NCBI GenBank assembly: GCA_019096065.1
Contig: JAGUCH010000005.1
Coordinates: 6,882,001 to 6,946,000, forward strand
Reading direction: 5' to 3'
DNA length: 64,000 nt
DNA from: Paracyclopina nana
Lineage: Eukaryota > Arthropoda > Copepoda > Cyclopoida > Cyclopettidae
Shown: in pieces, positions 31,572 through 41,835 of the stretch
Numbering within the stretch: the stretch's first letter is position 1
How the letters are laid out: each line of letters opens with the position of its first letter
Made by a program: the position numbers and the translations under genes
The notes under the pieces: generated by a model
The model's input: only the letters and a program-made list of their open reading frames with translations
Databases searched by the model: none
What the model was told of the DNA's origin: nothing

Positions 31572-34260
31572 ACAATGGGCCGATTGGCCTGAATAAAGTT
31601 AAGTGTTATATAAGTTATATAAAGAAAATAATATGAACACGCCATGCAAGAGGGAAGTTGCAGATGGGCGTCATACCAGAGGGGCGAATGCCCCTTCTGA
31701 ATAAGTTATGTTTTGAAAACTATGGTTAAAGCTCTACTGAGCTATGTCCAAATGAACTGCTATCCACTCCATGCCTCGCGTGGGTTGATAGCTATTGGGA
31801 CTTTCGTACCTAAGTACAGCAAAAGTTGGCACTAGGCACTGTGCAAGTGGGACACAATAACCCTCACAATACGTAAGAGGACTTGTGTTGGCCGCATTAT
31901 TGTATAAAATCTTGGAACGATATTGAAAAACTCTCAAACGAGCTGACGAAAAGTTGCACACCCTCTGAAATGAGGAGTGGGCATAGAAAAAAAAAAGAAT
32001 GATTATAAATCACACAAGTTCTGGCATGGAAACGATACCACAGTAGTATATGCCATAAAACACAAACTCTGTTGCAACGACTACTGTGCCTATAATATCA
32101 GAGTGTCGCGACCATGACCTGGTTGCATAACGCAGGTCTAGTCGTGACGCCTCCAGACTTTGAGAAGGATGGAACATGGAAATCTGTACAAAAATGGGAT
32201 TCATCTCCCTAAAAAGGGATTTTGAATGAAATACTTAACACAGTTTTTTATGCTTGGATGAATAAAAATGCCCATATGCTGGTGAAACCATCAGCTTTGG
32301 ATACAACTGGAATATCTTGGAGGAGAACAAGTGTTTCCCCATAAAATACCATTTTACATTTCATTTGCCCAAACATTTTTTGTGTGGCAAACGAAATTGT
32401 AATTATAAAAGAAAATAAAGTTCAATATATGCCGCCTTTTTCTTCTTACTAAGGCACGATTTAGTTATTGACATCATGGATGGTGCCCGCAGGCGCCATC
32501 GATTAAATAAAATTGAATAAAATTAGCCTAACCGCTAAGATCTTTTATAGTTAAAGATTCGAAAACATACTTACCTGAATTTTGTGTGACTGCTCACTGC
32601 AGTTCCCACAAAATGAAGAAAATTGTGGCGGGGGGGGGAGTATATATACGTAGCCGCAGGAAATGCAGCCTGCGCCCCAAAAATTTCACAAAATTTGAGC
32701 GCCCTCGTGCTCTGAGAAAGTATTGTAAACAAAATTTCTAGAAAAAACTGGAAATGGCAAAACTATGAACCGGAATACTAGCACATAAATGTCGCAAAAT
32801 CTGCTTCATATATTATTATTAGTGCTAACCGAAATTAGCTGAAAAGATTGGTGCTGATAACCTCAATCTTTTAAATCAATTTCGGTTACGAGCACCCGAA
32901 CTTGATGCACGCATCAAGACCGAGCTGGAATGCAGAGCTATAATAGCGGTGCAATTCAGTGATAACAGATAAAAAATAACCCATGAGTCTGTTCAATATG
33001 GCTAGACAAAAAACTTTTGAGCAAGATCAACTGAAATGTGAGTTGCATTGCGCAAAGACGCTGAGCCAGCTTTTGTCGAACAGATACCCGACTCCAAGGG
33101 GGGCAAAAAGTTGTTATGGAACAAAAGATCCAGAGACGCTCCTAAACTAGAAAAATCTAGTTTGAGCGGCTTCGCTTGGAGACGTAGAATGGTGGCGCCA
33201 CCATGCGCCTAACCACAAACTAAAAACGTTTTGCCCAAGGCTAAAACGAACAATGAAGATTGGAACCGCCGGTGCACCTACAATTCACCTGGGAAGGTTT
33301 TTGAACCGAGCTAAACTCAAATTATGGCCACACTCGGCTCGAGTGGTGATTCAAATTCCGTGATTTATTATGCGAGTACAAGGAATAAAATAAAACGTTG
33401 CATTAAAGTCAAGAGAATCAAAATGACTAATGTTATAATGATACCGCTAATGACCGCCAGATGGACCAACAGATGAAAAGGTTCAAAGTGCACAAAGATT
33501 AGGCATATTGTTAAATAAAATAAGTGATGAAATTCGGCTATCTTGCAGTCGCCACATGACTCCCCTCTTTTTTGATGGAGAATTTGAGTTATGCTAAACA
33601 CAGCACTAGCAAAACAAGCTAGGTCAGCACAAATTGTAGACTGACATGTGAGAAAATGAAAAATACACGTCTTCTAGCTTGATATGGAAAAGAATATTGT
33701 GCCATTGCCTAGTGCTTGAGCTTGCTTTTGCTATGTGCAATGACATACGGCCGGTTTTCCAGTCCTGTGGGGATGATACGAATCCCAAGCCACCTTCAAG
33801 GCCTAGCTGGAATGCGGGACAATTTCCCTTGCATCAAGGCCGAGCCGGAATGTCAATGGAAAAAATGCTGCTAAAAAGCATTGATACCCCATAAGCACCA
33901 ACGCTCGGCCGGTAGTAATCGCAGACACTCAAGTATGGTGCTGCATCAAGCCCGAGCTGGAATGCAGGGCTATAATTAGTCCTCATGAGACTGTTCTTGA
34001 ACATTGAAGCATCGTTTGCAGAGTCAAGGCCGTCAAGGTCGAGCTGGAATGCTAGCTTATTTACAGGCCCGAATCTGTGGATTTGGGCCGCTAATGATTA
34101 ATTATGCAACTAAGATGCAATTCTTGGCACCTGATACTTGTTATTCGCGGTCCGCTTGGCCGTGTAATGTAAACTAATTGAGATAATTAGCTAAGTTCTG
34201 TTGGATTATGCTGAGCTGCTGAGCTATCTACTGAGGTAAACGCGAAATGAGTTGCGGCAA
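31572..34260. other. non-coding region of the LTR element with an iterated motif
   Basis: About 2.7 kb without a gene I can support. Notable content: a poly-G run at about 32627-32637 followed by a tatatata box at about 32640-32650, and a short palindrome TTGATGC-AC-GCATCAA near 32902. Five copies of a motif CATCAAGnCCGAGCTGGAATG lie at about 32912-32934, 33795-33815, 33832-33852, 33943-33965 and 34032-34052. Two of these copies continue with gCAG(A/G)GCTATAAT. Such clustered sites in an LTR element may bind a protein or form an enhancer or insulator; that is inference. Confidence 0.5.
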
Positions 34261-34296
34261 ACACAGTAGACACAAAAAGTACAAAGGACGTGGACT

Positions 34297-35004
34297 TTTA
34301 TTGTCCCATAAGGGAGGCCTCCTGGCTGGTGGGGGTGGGCTGGCCTTGGGCCACGTTGGGGCCAGCCCTGGCCGGTGCGGTGGCCTACCGATAACGAGAC
34401 GATTTCTGCAATAGAAAAGAATGAATATAGTGAAGCTGTGATAGCTTAAGTGAATAAGTTAGACTTACTAGACGACTCCTTCGAGGGGGTCCTCCTCCCC
34501 CACAAACAGGTGGAGGACCCAGGCCGAGACCCTGGGCAGGTCGGTGGGCTCGTCCCACACCCGGCTGACGAGCCGATACAGGGCCCTGGGCCTGGCCCGG
34601 TGGACCCAGGCGAGGGCGGGCAGGGCCACCAAATAATAGGTGGCCGCCCCTGCCACGTTCAGGGCCACGCCCTAGAGGATCTCTTCGGCCTGTAATACGA
34701 GAAAAAAGTCGAGCTTTGACCAAATAGATAACGAATAATGCACTTACGAAGCCCTGAACGGGGCAGGGAGGGCACGCCTCCTGATGGCCCAAAGGGGCTG
34801 CGGGCGGGGCCGCGGGTGGCTGGGGCCACCCCGCCGCGGACTCGGCCGCGGGGGGCGCCCCTACGGGAGCCTCAGTGGCGGGGGCCACTGTTGTGGTAGA
34901 AGGATTCTACATTCCCAATGAAAAAGATACAGTTTTACGAAAGGATTCAACGGATTTTAATCGAAATAAAAACTTACGAACAAGCCGTGAAGGAAGCCCG
35001 CCAT
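34297..35004 (-). pseudogene. antisense spliced gene 2: short Pro/Ala-rich protein with in-frame stop before a membrane segment
   Basis: Minus-strand gene with good GT-AG introns. Exons: 35004-34978 (ATG, nine codons), 34906-34748, 34689-34469, and a 3' exon from 34405 containing AATAAA (34297-34302). Exon 2 is Thr/Pro/Ala-rich. Five codons into exon 3 a TAG (34672-34674) stops the frame. Past it the same frame encodes a hydrophobic segment (GAATYYLVALPALAWVH) and a basic, acidic-ended tail. Without the stop the layout would parallel antisense gene 1. The exons are extremely GC-rich while the introns are AT-rich. It may be a broken gene or a natural short product; the stop is seen directly. 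Confidence 0.5.
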
Positions 35005-35487
35005 GTTTTGGACTTTTTAGTAAACAAGGCACGCTACCAGAAAAATCCGGTCTGAAATCGGCCAAATTTTACGTGAAAAAGCCTCTTTTTATTACGCGCC
35101 TCTACGTGAAGTCTGGGAGCGCTGTTAGATGAAGGTAACGGCTTCGCTAATACCTGCTACCCCACTTGAATTCGAATTCTTTATTACATATATATAGAAT
35201 ACAAGTACTATAGTATATACTCGAGTATATTGGAAGCTTTGAGATCAAAATAAAAACAAGACGAGTGCAATTGCCAAAAGCCGGCTTTGAAGTCTGCAAG
35301 TCTGCGAGGCCTCGAAAAGTTTGCGAGATCTCGAAAAAGTGGAAAAGTCCGCGAAGACTGCAGGAAATGCAAGTATAAAGTGAGAATTGGCACGCGATAA
35401 GAAGAACAAAGTGCAAAAGTTACAGAAAACAAGCGTAAATGCGTGCGAAAAGAGAGTGATCTTCGTCTTGCAAGTTCATGGCGATCC

Positions 35488-36537
35488 TTAGTTGGCATCG
35501 CTGTTAACGTCTTGGGAAGCCTTGGACCCAGCTGAGTCCCGGTCCTCATCTGCGATCGAGAGAGGTTCAGCCTCATTGACTTCGTCTTTGTCCGGAATGG
35601 ACCCTGCTGCCGAATCCAAGCGACGGTTATCTCGGGCTCGAGCCCGGCGAGATCGTTTCTTCAAAGTTCGCGGCCCGCACCCTTCAGTAGCAGGTACCTG
35701 AAAAGGTGCATGAAAAAGAGTACATGAGTAATCCGTTTACAGTTCATAAATTGATAGGTCCTTACCCAGCCCTTGGGATTAGGGACGTCATAGATGTGGG
35801 CCAGCCCGGACATGATGCTGGGATTCCGGCGTAGTGTTCCATAGGGGTCCATGGCAGCCATTGCCATTTGGAGCGAATGGACATCAGGGTCACGCATAAT
35901 CGGGGCTGGTGGCAAAGCTCGGACCTCTGGTGTACAGCAGTGAAATACCGCTGCATGCTCAGATGGGGCCTTTGTTGGAAGCATTTGCGTGGCTCCACTG
36001 GCAGCCGCTGACTCCGTACGAATAGCTCGAAACGTGGCCACAAACCTACGGCACCATCGTGATGTCCACACGCAGAAGTACACCAACATGCCAAGCAAAA
36101 TCTGTAAGGAAGAGGTGGTAAATAAAATTTGGCCATAGTTGCAAAACTAGCCATAAAGTTGAACTTACCAAAGCCATCCCAATGGAGGCTCCAAGACCGA
36201 TCCACCCCATTACACCGTATCGGTGATAATTGAAAACCTCATCGATCCAGTCCCTCTGAGGGGCAACGGGACGATAACCATTTGGTACCGCTGGCATTAA
36301 ATCTCGGGGGTCAAACACCTCCACTTCAAAGGGATCGACAGGAGCTGGGTCAAACCCAGGTCCACCCTCAGCTTCAGAAATGCCACTCTCAGGAATAGCA
36401 ACAGTAGGACCTACTGGGCCCGTGGTTTGAGAATCCACTAGCGCAGGATCCACCGTTGATGGCTGGATTGGAACCTCAGTGGGAGCCTCTGTAGAGCTGC
36501 CCTCTGGAGTTAGAGAAACCCAGGCTAAAATGACCAT
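35488..36537 (-). CDS. antisense spliced gene 1: predicted type I membrane protein
   Basis: Minus-strand gene inside the retroelement. Exons 36537-36169, 36101-35766 and 35697-35488, with GTAAG donors and CAG acceptors at both introns, give 305 codons including the stop, all phases consistent. A short hydrophobic N-terminus is followed by a Thr/Pro/Glu-rich outer region. A transmembrane helix is assembled across the first splice junction: exon 1 supplies GLGASIGMAL and exon 2 continues with a hydrophobic stretch followed by basic residues. The tail is Arg/Lys-rich near the end of exon 2 and start of exon 3, and ends acidic. I do not recognise the family. The junction falling exactly within the helix is strong evidence that the gene is truly spliced on this strand. 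Confidence 0.7.
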
Positions 36538-36902
36538 CGCGAGTTGATTGGGATTGGAATATCTCTAGAAAAGTGACCAGCTTGGACGAAGTCCGATGGG
36601 AGAATGATCAACATTAAGTGAAAGCTGAGAGTTGCAACTGCCTGCTGCACCCTCGCTACGTTTCTCGATCTAGGAAGTCAAAAATGTCCGTGCAACTTAA
36701 CGATGAGCGTGCGCGCACGCGCCCATCTTATAAGGAAGTGGTATAAGTCCTGTTACCTTGTTCTTATTTACCTAGACAAAAAATGACCTTGGGTTTTTTA
36801 AAAAGGGACAATTCACGCATTTAAATGCCCGAGAGTGTGGGGCATACCTGTAAGGATGCGTATAAAAAGGGCAGTTTACGGCCCTACAGCAACAGTCTGG
36901 AA
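36538..36902. promoter_or_regulatory. divergent promoter of the accessory module
   Basis: Lies between antisense gene 1 and the sense accessory gene. It contains the 14-bp palindrome GCGTGCGCGCACGC (36707-36720), a self-complementary CTTATAAG (36727-36734), and a strong TATA box TATAAAAAGG (36861-36870) about 33 bp before the chosen sense start at 36903. These suggest transcription independent of the LTR. Confidence 0.55.
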
Positions 36903-37946
36903 ATGAGCGATAGCTTGAATAGCCTCGATAACCTAAGGATGTCTCTGATCACCGAATCCATGGAAGGAGAATCTGCATTGGTCTCCATGATGGAGACTGA
37001 TAAGACTGGAGAGTTCAACGAGCATGAGGTTAGTGAGCTCCTAAAGGATGATGAGCCAGTTATGGATCGCAACATGCCTGCTGTCAATATTGAGAATCAA
37101 GCCCAGAATCAGACGACTAGGCACCAGGACCAAGAGGAACCCCTCGAGGTCCCATTGGAAAGGGTATCCTCCAGTTTGGGGTACCCATTGCCATTTGAGG
37201 ATTTGATCAGGCCTCCCCACATGGAGGGTCTACAGGCCTATGCGAGGGAGGCGAGCCGGACCAGAGCTACTATACAGCAGCATTATGATGCAAGCCTGTT
37301 GAAGATAGCTACGAAAGAGGTCATGACTGTTGGAAAGGAGGTGCCTTTTGACCTGACGATTAGGATAAATGGAGAACCCTATGAACGGACCGAGCCTCGT
37401 AGGCCATTGAAGGTGAAAAACTTTGACTGCATTGAATTGATTATCGAGCCAGTGAGTAAAGGAGGGGAGATTCCCGATTTTCTTGTTATATTTCCGATGC
37501 TAGACAATCTACCAGTCTACAACTTGCCTGACAAGATGGAATATGACGAGAATGTCCATAAGTTGGCCAATGTCAGGAGTTGGTCTGCCGTCCAGAGCCC
37601 AACAGCTGTTGGGTATTATGTGCATGGAATCCGTGGACAGGGTGGAGCTCAACTCCCTGTAGTAGTCTCCAAACATTATACCAAGCGAGGCTGCATTCAG
37701 ATCATGCCAACATTGGACTCATCATTTTGGGATCCGCGGATGTTCCATGATTTGACGTCGCCTTACGTGCAACTGTATGTGGGACCGCCGTCCTGCCTTA
37801 ACAATGGCGTGGCTCAAGCACCACGAAAATTGGACGTGAAGATCGATATGACCGCACTCCTGCCTACCATGGTAGCCCAGTTTGTCGATCGAGCCATTGG
37901 GACATATCCGCAATGCGTGAGGTACACAGCCGGGCCAGGCCCCTAA
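36903..37946 (+). CDS. accessory protein of unknown function (possibly virion structural)
   Basis: The frame is open from 36825, but TATAAAAAGG at 36861-36870 lies inside that extension, so I take the Met at 36903 (MSDSLNSLDNLRMSL), giving 347 codons. The N-terminal about 110 residues are acidic and Ser/Glu-rich. The rest alternates hydrophobic and polar residues, with many Pro/Tyr turns (LVIFPMLDNLPVYNLPD; VQLYVGPPSCL; KLDVKIDMTALL), suggesting a beta-rich domain. The style recalls viral jelly-roll capsid proteins, but no diagnostic motif is present. The 3' end overlaps the next ORF by 34 bp in the -1 frame. No signal peptide or membrane segment. Confidence 0.6.
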   Translation: MSDSLNSLDNLRMSLITESMEGESALVSMMETDKTGEFNEHEVSELLKDDEPVMDRNMPAVNIENQAQNQTTRHQDQEEPLEVPLERVSSSLGYPLPFEDLIRPPHMEGLQAYAREASRTRATIQQHYDASLLKIATKEVMTVGKEVPFDLTIRINGEPYERTEPRRPLKVKNFDCIELIIEPVSKGGEIPDFLVIFPMLDNLPVYNLPDKMEYDENVHKLANVRSWSAVQSPTAVGYYVHGIRGQGGAQLPVVVSKHYTKRGCIQIMPTLDSSFWDPRMFHDLTSPYVQLYVGPPSCLNNGVAQAPRKLDVKIDMTALLPTMVAQFVDRAIGTYPQCVRYTAGPGP

Positions 37947-38191
37947 AACTAGCCGCGTTTGTGGAGAAGTCTTGGCAACAAAAACCAAGGCGAGGACCTA
38001 GACTGTACGCCGATGTAGCGCGCGGGCGCCCTTTTGGCGCAGGAACGAATGGACCAGACATTTTGCACTCCAAAGTCGATAAGAATAAGGAGCGTGTGAA
38101 CTATCTCCTCCAGGCTAAAATGGAGGAAATGACCCCCAGCGACATCAAGGTATTCACTGAGGCGATTAATGGATTTGTCGGGCAGTTCTAA
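37913..38191 (+). CDS. small basic ORF overlapping the accessory gene
   Basis: 92 codons, starting at an ATG 34 bp before the end of the preceding ORF, one frame back. The N-terminal half is basic (SWQQKPRRGPRL) and the C-terminal half helical (KVDKNKERVNYLLQAKMEEM). It may be a separate small nucleic-acid-binding protein or a C-terminal extension reached by a -1 shift. Not recognised. Confidence 0.45.
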   Translation: MREVHSRARPLKLAAFVEKSWQQKPRRGPRLYADVARGRPFGAGTNGPDILHSKVDKNKERVNYLLQAKMEEMTPSDIKVFTEAINGFVGQF

Positions 38192-38361
38192 AAAATGAAA
38201 TTACCCTTCAGAATCGAATTGTACATATTGATAAAATACTTGGTTGTGGGCCAATACTCTTAACTTTACCATACATGTCGACATGCTATGATAATAAAAA
38301 CCAATGGAAAAAGCAAAGAATGTCTAGACATAGTGAGGTGGCGTGCCCATACTTGTCTGGG

Positions 38362-38369
38362 TTTATAAG
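38362..38369 (+). promoter_or_regulatory. TATA-like box upstream of the envelope-like ORF
   Basis: TTTATAAG stands 57 bp before the envelope-like ATG, a spacing that would leave a 5' UTR of about 25-30 nt. The same TTATAAG word is used in the divergent promoter at 36728-36734. Confidence 0.4.
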
Positions 38370-38425
38370 GAAAGTTAGCGGTCTTGGGGCCCAAATAGTT
38401 TCTGATCAGAGTTTGTGCTGGTAAG

Positions 38426-40310
38426 ATGTCGTTTGAATTGGCCTTCATACTCACCCTTTTGGGATCTGGCACTTGGGGCCTGTCCAACTACCCAAATACT
38501 CAGTTCGTACTGGATGAGGCACTTTGCCATTCCGGACATGCCCTAGTTCCAGTTAGAGTGGTCCATCATCCTAGAATGGTGAAAAAGGCTATGGTGTTAG
38601 ATACGAAGGATTACAGTGGCCTTTTGCAATCAACAATTGGCGTCCTGAATAATATTGACACCGTGGTAAAAGAAGTTAAGGACAAGGAGGACTTGGTCCA
38701 TATTGGGAATATGTTGGCAGTTGGAGAAGAGAGTACCCCTAACACCATCGACAAAGCTTGTTCCAAACGTCAAGGGTTTGTACCATTTGCCCCTAAAACT
38801 TATGAAGACATGGACGTTTTTCTAGAACTATTACGTTATACGGCAAAGGAAAGCCCTCTTGCCACTAAGGTAACTTTATGTGTAAAGTTTCGGATCGTCA
38901 ATGAGGTACCTATGTCCTTGGATGGGAAAACCACATTTCCTCAAGTGGGGTATGAGAAAGCCGGATGATGAGATAATTGCAGGTTACCCGTGTATCACGG
39001 GGTATTTCACTGTGGGACAAGGGCCGAGGACCATGACGTCAGTTAAAGCCCATGCACCACACAGTGATGGGAAGGCAACAATATGTGTTCAAAATGACTT
39101 TGTCATCACCCATAAGGACTTTGTCAAATCTGAATTGTCTGGGAGGAAAAGCTTCCTTGAAAAGGCCTACAACGCCGTGATGGCCCTAGCAGAATCAGGT
39201 AAATCGACAAAATTCACCGATGGCATGATAGCAAATACCACTCCACTGAGAGTACCACCGAAAGTTTCTTTGGCCTTTCGACTACTGAAAGGTTTTAGCA
39301 AGGTATTTTTGAAGTCTGGATTATTACCAAATGATCTGCAGCAAGTATTGTCATATGCTGACACAGTTGTGCAATTTGCCAGAAATTTTGGGCAGGCAGG
39401 CACACGGTTCAGCTTACCAACTCTGGCGCATAATAGTGACAGAAATGCGGCCACCATTACTAATGTTTATGAACCTTTGGCGAACACTGAGCAGAGTGGA
39501 GACTTTGTCACTCAGGGAATAGTTGGGTATAAAGAAATGGACCCTACCCCTGAGGTCACATATCATATTGTGTCACGAAGCAAAAACGGATTCTTACTGC
39601 ATGATAGGTATTTGACCCGCCGAAATGATCTAGTGTTTGTGTCTCGGGAAATACCCATCTATAGTGATTGCTTTGTTCATGACCATAATTTAACCGTGTG
39701 TGAAAACAAGGACTTTGACTTGACAGAAGGAGTCCAGCACTGTGCTAAAGTACTTTTAGGGCTAGCTCTGGGTGACCCTTTTGACGCCTGTGAATTAGAG
39801 CCACTTAAAACTAACACGCTCACTGATGTGGGATGTGCTAATTATAAAGGGTTCTTAAATTTGGTCTCAAGTGCAATGATTAATAGGACTTGTTTAAGTG
39901 ACTTCAAGAACTCGGTGGTATTGGAACCAGGATCCTATCAGATCCTTAGCAATTGTAAGGTTTCCCTTGGAACTCAAAGTACTGGATACGAGGACTCTCC
40001 TTGGGAAAGTGATATGGTGAAGTTCTTTACAAAATTCCCTGAAGATGAACTTGGAGGTTTATTCAATAATTGGGAAATAATCCTGACGGTGAGCCTATTG
40101 TCTGCAGCACTGGGATTCACGTGTATGGGCATATTGATTTGGAAAAGGCGGCGAGTATGCAGCCGATGTTATGATGATGGAGGCTATGTGAGACCTAATA
40201 CGTCCCGCCCACGGCTTCGCTACAATAGAGGAGATCGCAAGAAAGATGCTGACCAAAATCAGCGCCTTACTGTGCGAATGAGGGGCCTGGGAGGCGCGAC
40301 GTTAGTATAA
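38426..40310 (+). CDS. envelope-like type I glycoprotein, frame broken near 38950
   Basis: Two overlapping ORFs (38426-38968 and 38901-40310) together look like one surface glycoprotein. The first starts with a signal peptide (MSFELAFILTLLGSGTWG). The second holds a large ectodomain with many Cys residues and N-glycosylation sites (NTT, NLT, NRT). Near the C-terminus are a membrane helix (IILTVSLLSAALGFTCMGILIW) and a basic cytoplasmic tail starting KRRR. The shift between the frames is +1, within 38901-38968. No obvious slippery site is present, and the one short GT-AG interval there (33 bp) would not restore the frame. A mutation or base-call error is likeliest. No furin site or fusion peptide is evident, and I cannot tie it to a named fusion-protein class. 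Confidence 0.65.
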
Positions 40311-40402
40311 TAACTGTATCAACCTTAATGTGATGTAAGCGATCAATGACACCTTTTTTATATTTTTAGAGCTTAAAAACTATTTCAAAAGCTGAAAAAG
40401 TT

Positions 40403-40414
40403 AGGGCCGGGGAA
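40403..40414 (+). promoter_or_regulatory. polypurine-tract-like stretch before the 3' LTR
   Basis: AGGGCCGGGGAA directly precedes the 3' LTR. It is purine-rich except for two Cs. It occupies the position where plus-strand synthesis is primed in LTR elements, but it is short and interrupted. Confidence 0.4.
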
Positions 40415-41340
40415 TGATGGGCAATAAGTACATCATGTCTCTGGTGCACGTTACGACCAGAATAGGACTTGATTGGACCCCTCCAGTGGAACCTGTGGAA
40501 ACCGTGGAGCCCGTGGAGCCGCCAGAAGTCCGGAAGGTTGCCCATTCACCGCTACATCACCATCTCAAAATCACAAAACCTCCCTTCTCAAAAAACACCT
40601 TTTCATCTCCTCCAACTCTCTGATTGTTGCTGCTGCTGCTGCTACTACCTATGCGTTGAGCCTTACCTATGGCAATTCACCTGACCTTGAGTGGAGAAGT
40701 TGCTAGCCATTGTGTGGAGGAGTTGCTAGCTGCTACATAGAGAGGACCTGCAGCTGCATGATAACGGAGAGAAGCAGATGGAAGCTGATGGAACTTGCTG
40801 CGATGCATCGAGTGGAGAAGAAGGAGAAGACTCGGGGAGTTCGATGGGGGACTTCAGAGAAACAAGACATGGACCTAGTGCACATGGCCCATTGAGTGAG
40901 CTCTGCCCTGCTATTGCCCCACCAAAGTTCTCCAAAGTGTGCTGAGGCATGAAGAAGATGGCCACAAGAATATTTACTGCAGTACTTATTTCTTTGTATT
41001 TGCTGCCATTAATTTGTGTGGTGTTAAAAGCCGAGTGAATAAGACAACCTTGTTGGATTTTGTTCGACCATAACTTGTATAGAGGTTTCCTGGGCAGTTA
41101 TGCATCCTAACCTGATGCTGTTAAGGCCGCTGAGGACTTGGATAGGAGGCCCAATCACAGGTCTACAGCACTGAAGCTTGCCATGTGATGTATCTCGCCA
41201 GAGTTGGAGCACCGAGGCTGCGGCTTTGGGTCCAAGGCGGGTAGACATCCGGCCAGCACCCGGAGGCTGCGAACGGTACCGCGACCATGAAGCCGATGCT
41301 AACCATCCTAGGCTTCAGAGGGTGTGACCGTCGCACACCA
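40415..41340 (+). repeat. 3' LTR
   Basis: 926-bp copy of 18264-19189 in the same orientation, with no insertion, deletion or substitution noticed. It is followed immediately by CATG (41341-41344), the right copy of the target duplication. Confidence 0.95.
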
Positions 41341-41344
41341 CATG

Positions 41345-41835
41345 CAGATTATAATCTTGGCAATTTTTCATATAGTCTACTTTTTTAGTAAATAAATAAA
41401 ACTCGACCTCTTGAGCCCAAGACATAAACAAAACAAATTCAGTTCATGTTTATCAGTTTTCTTCGTAAAATTCACGATTTTGTGGTCGTCTGAAAAATTC
41501 CGATTTTTTAGAAAATCTTTGAGCTCCATCTAAATTCAAGGTAAGGCGACAACTTAAATCAGAAATTTGGGCATTTGGACTGGATTTTTCCCGTTTTTTT
41601 AAAAATAAAATATGAGTTTGAACAATCTCAAAAACTGTCCGAAAATTTGCACTTTCTTCTGAATTTTGAGTGCTTTTGAATTCGTAGAATTTCAATTAAA
41701 AGAGGCTGAGTAGAAAAAAATGAGACATGTATTTGATAATTGAGTTTATTGAAGTTATTTTACAACTTGGAAGCAATTTATTGCGGAAAGTCACACAACC
41801 TTTCTCAATTTGAAAGCCGAGAACTTTTTTCTTCA
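41345..41835. other. short spacer between the LTR element and the CARP gene
   Basis: About 490 bp of AT-rich sequence. The 3' UTR and polyadenylation site of the minus-strand CARP gene should be here. Apart from the CATG copy of the target site at its left edge I see no gene. Confidence 0.5.

Larger units (their letters stand above)
18264..41340 (+). mobile_element. giant complete LTR retroelement (23,077 bp), Ty3/Gypsy-like with envelope and accessory module
   Basis: Two direct 926-bp terminal repeats (18264-19189 and 40415-41340) begin TG and end CA. They keep a constant offset of 22,151 bp along their length and show no difference in the stretches I compared. CATG stands directly outside both ends (18260-18263 and 41341-41344), a 4-bp target duplication. 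The inside carries gag, protease, RT/RNase H, integrase and an envelope-like gene, in order. RT and integrase are Ty3/Gypsy-like. The gag zinc knuckles recall BEL/Pao, so placement needs a tree. Typical elements of these groups are 5-10 kb; the extra length comes from a 2.4-kb ORF, 3.3 kb of non-coding DNA and a 6-kb accessory module with antisense genes. Identical LTRs mean a recent insertion. Confidence 0.93.

Noticed and set aside
38951..38983. Short intron repairing the envelope-like frame
   Set aside because: The GT-AG interval is only 33 bp, a multiple of three, and would not change the frame.
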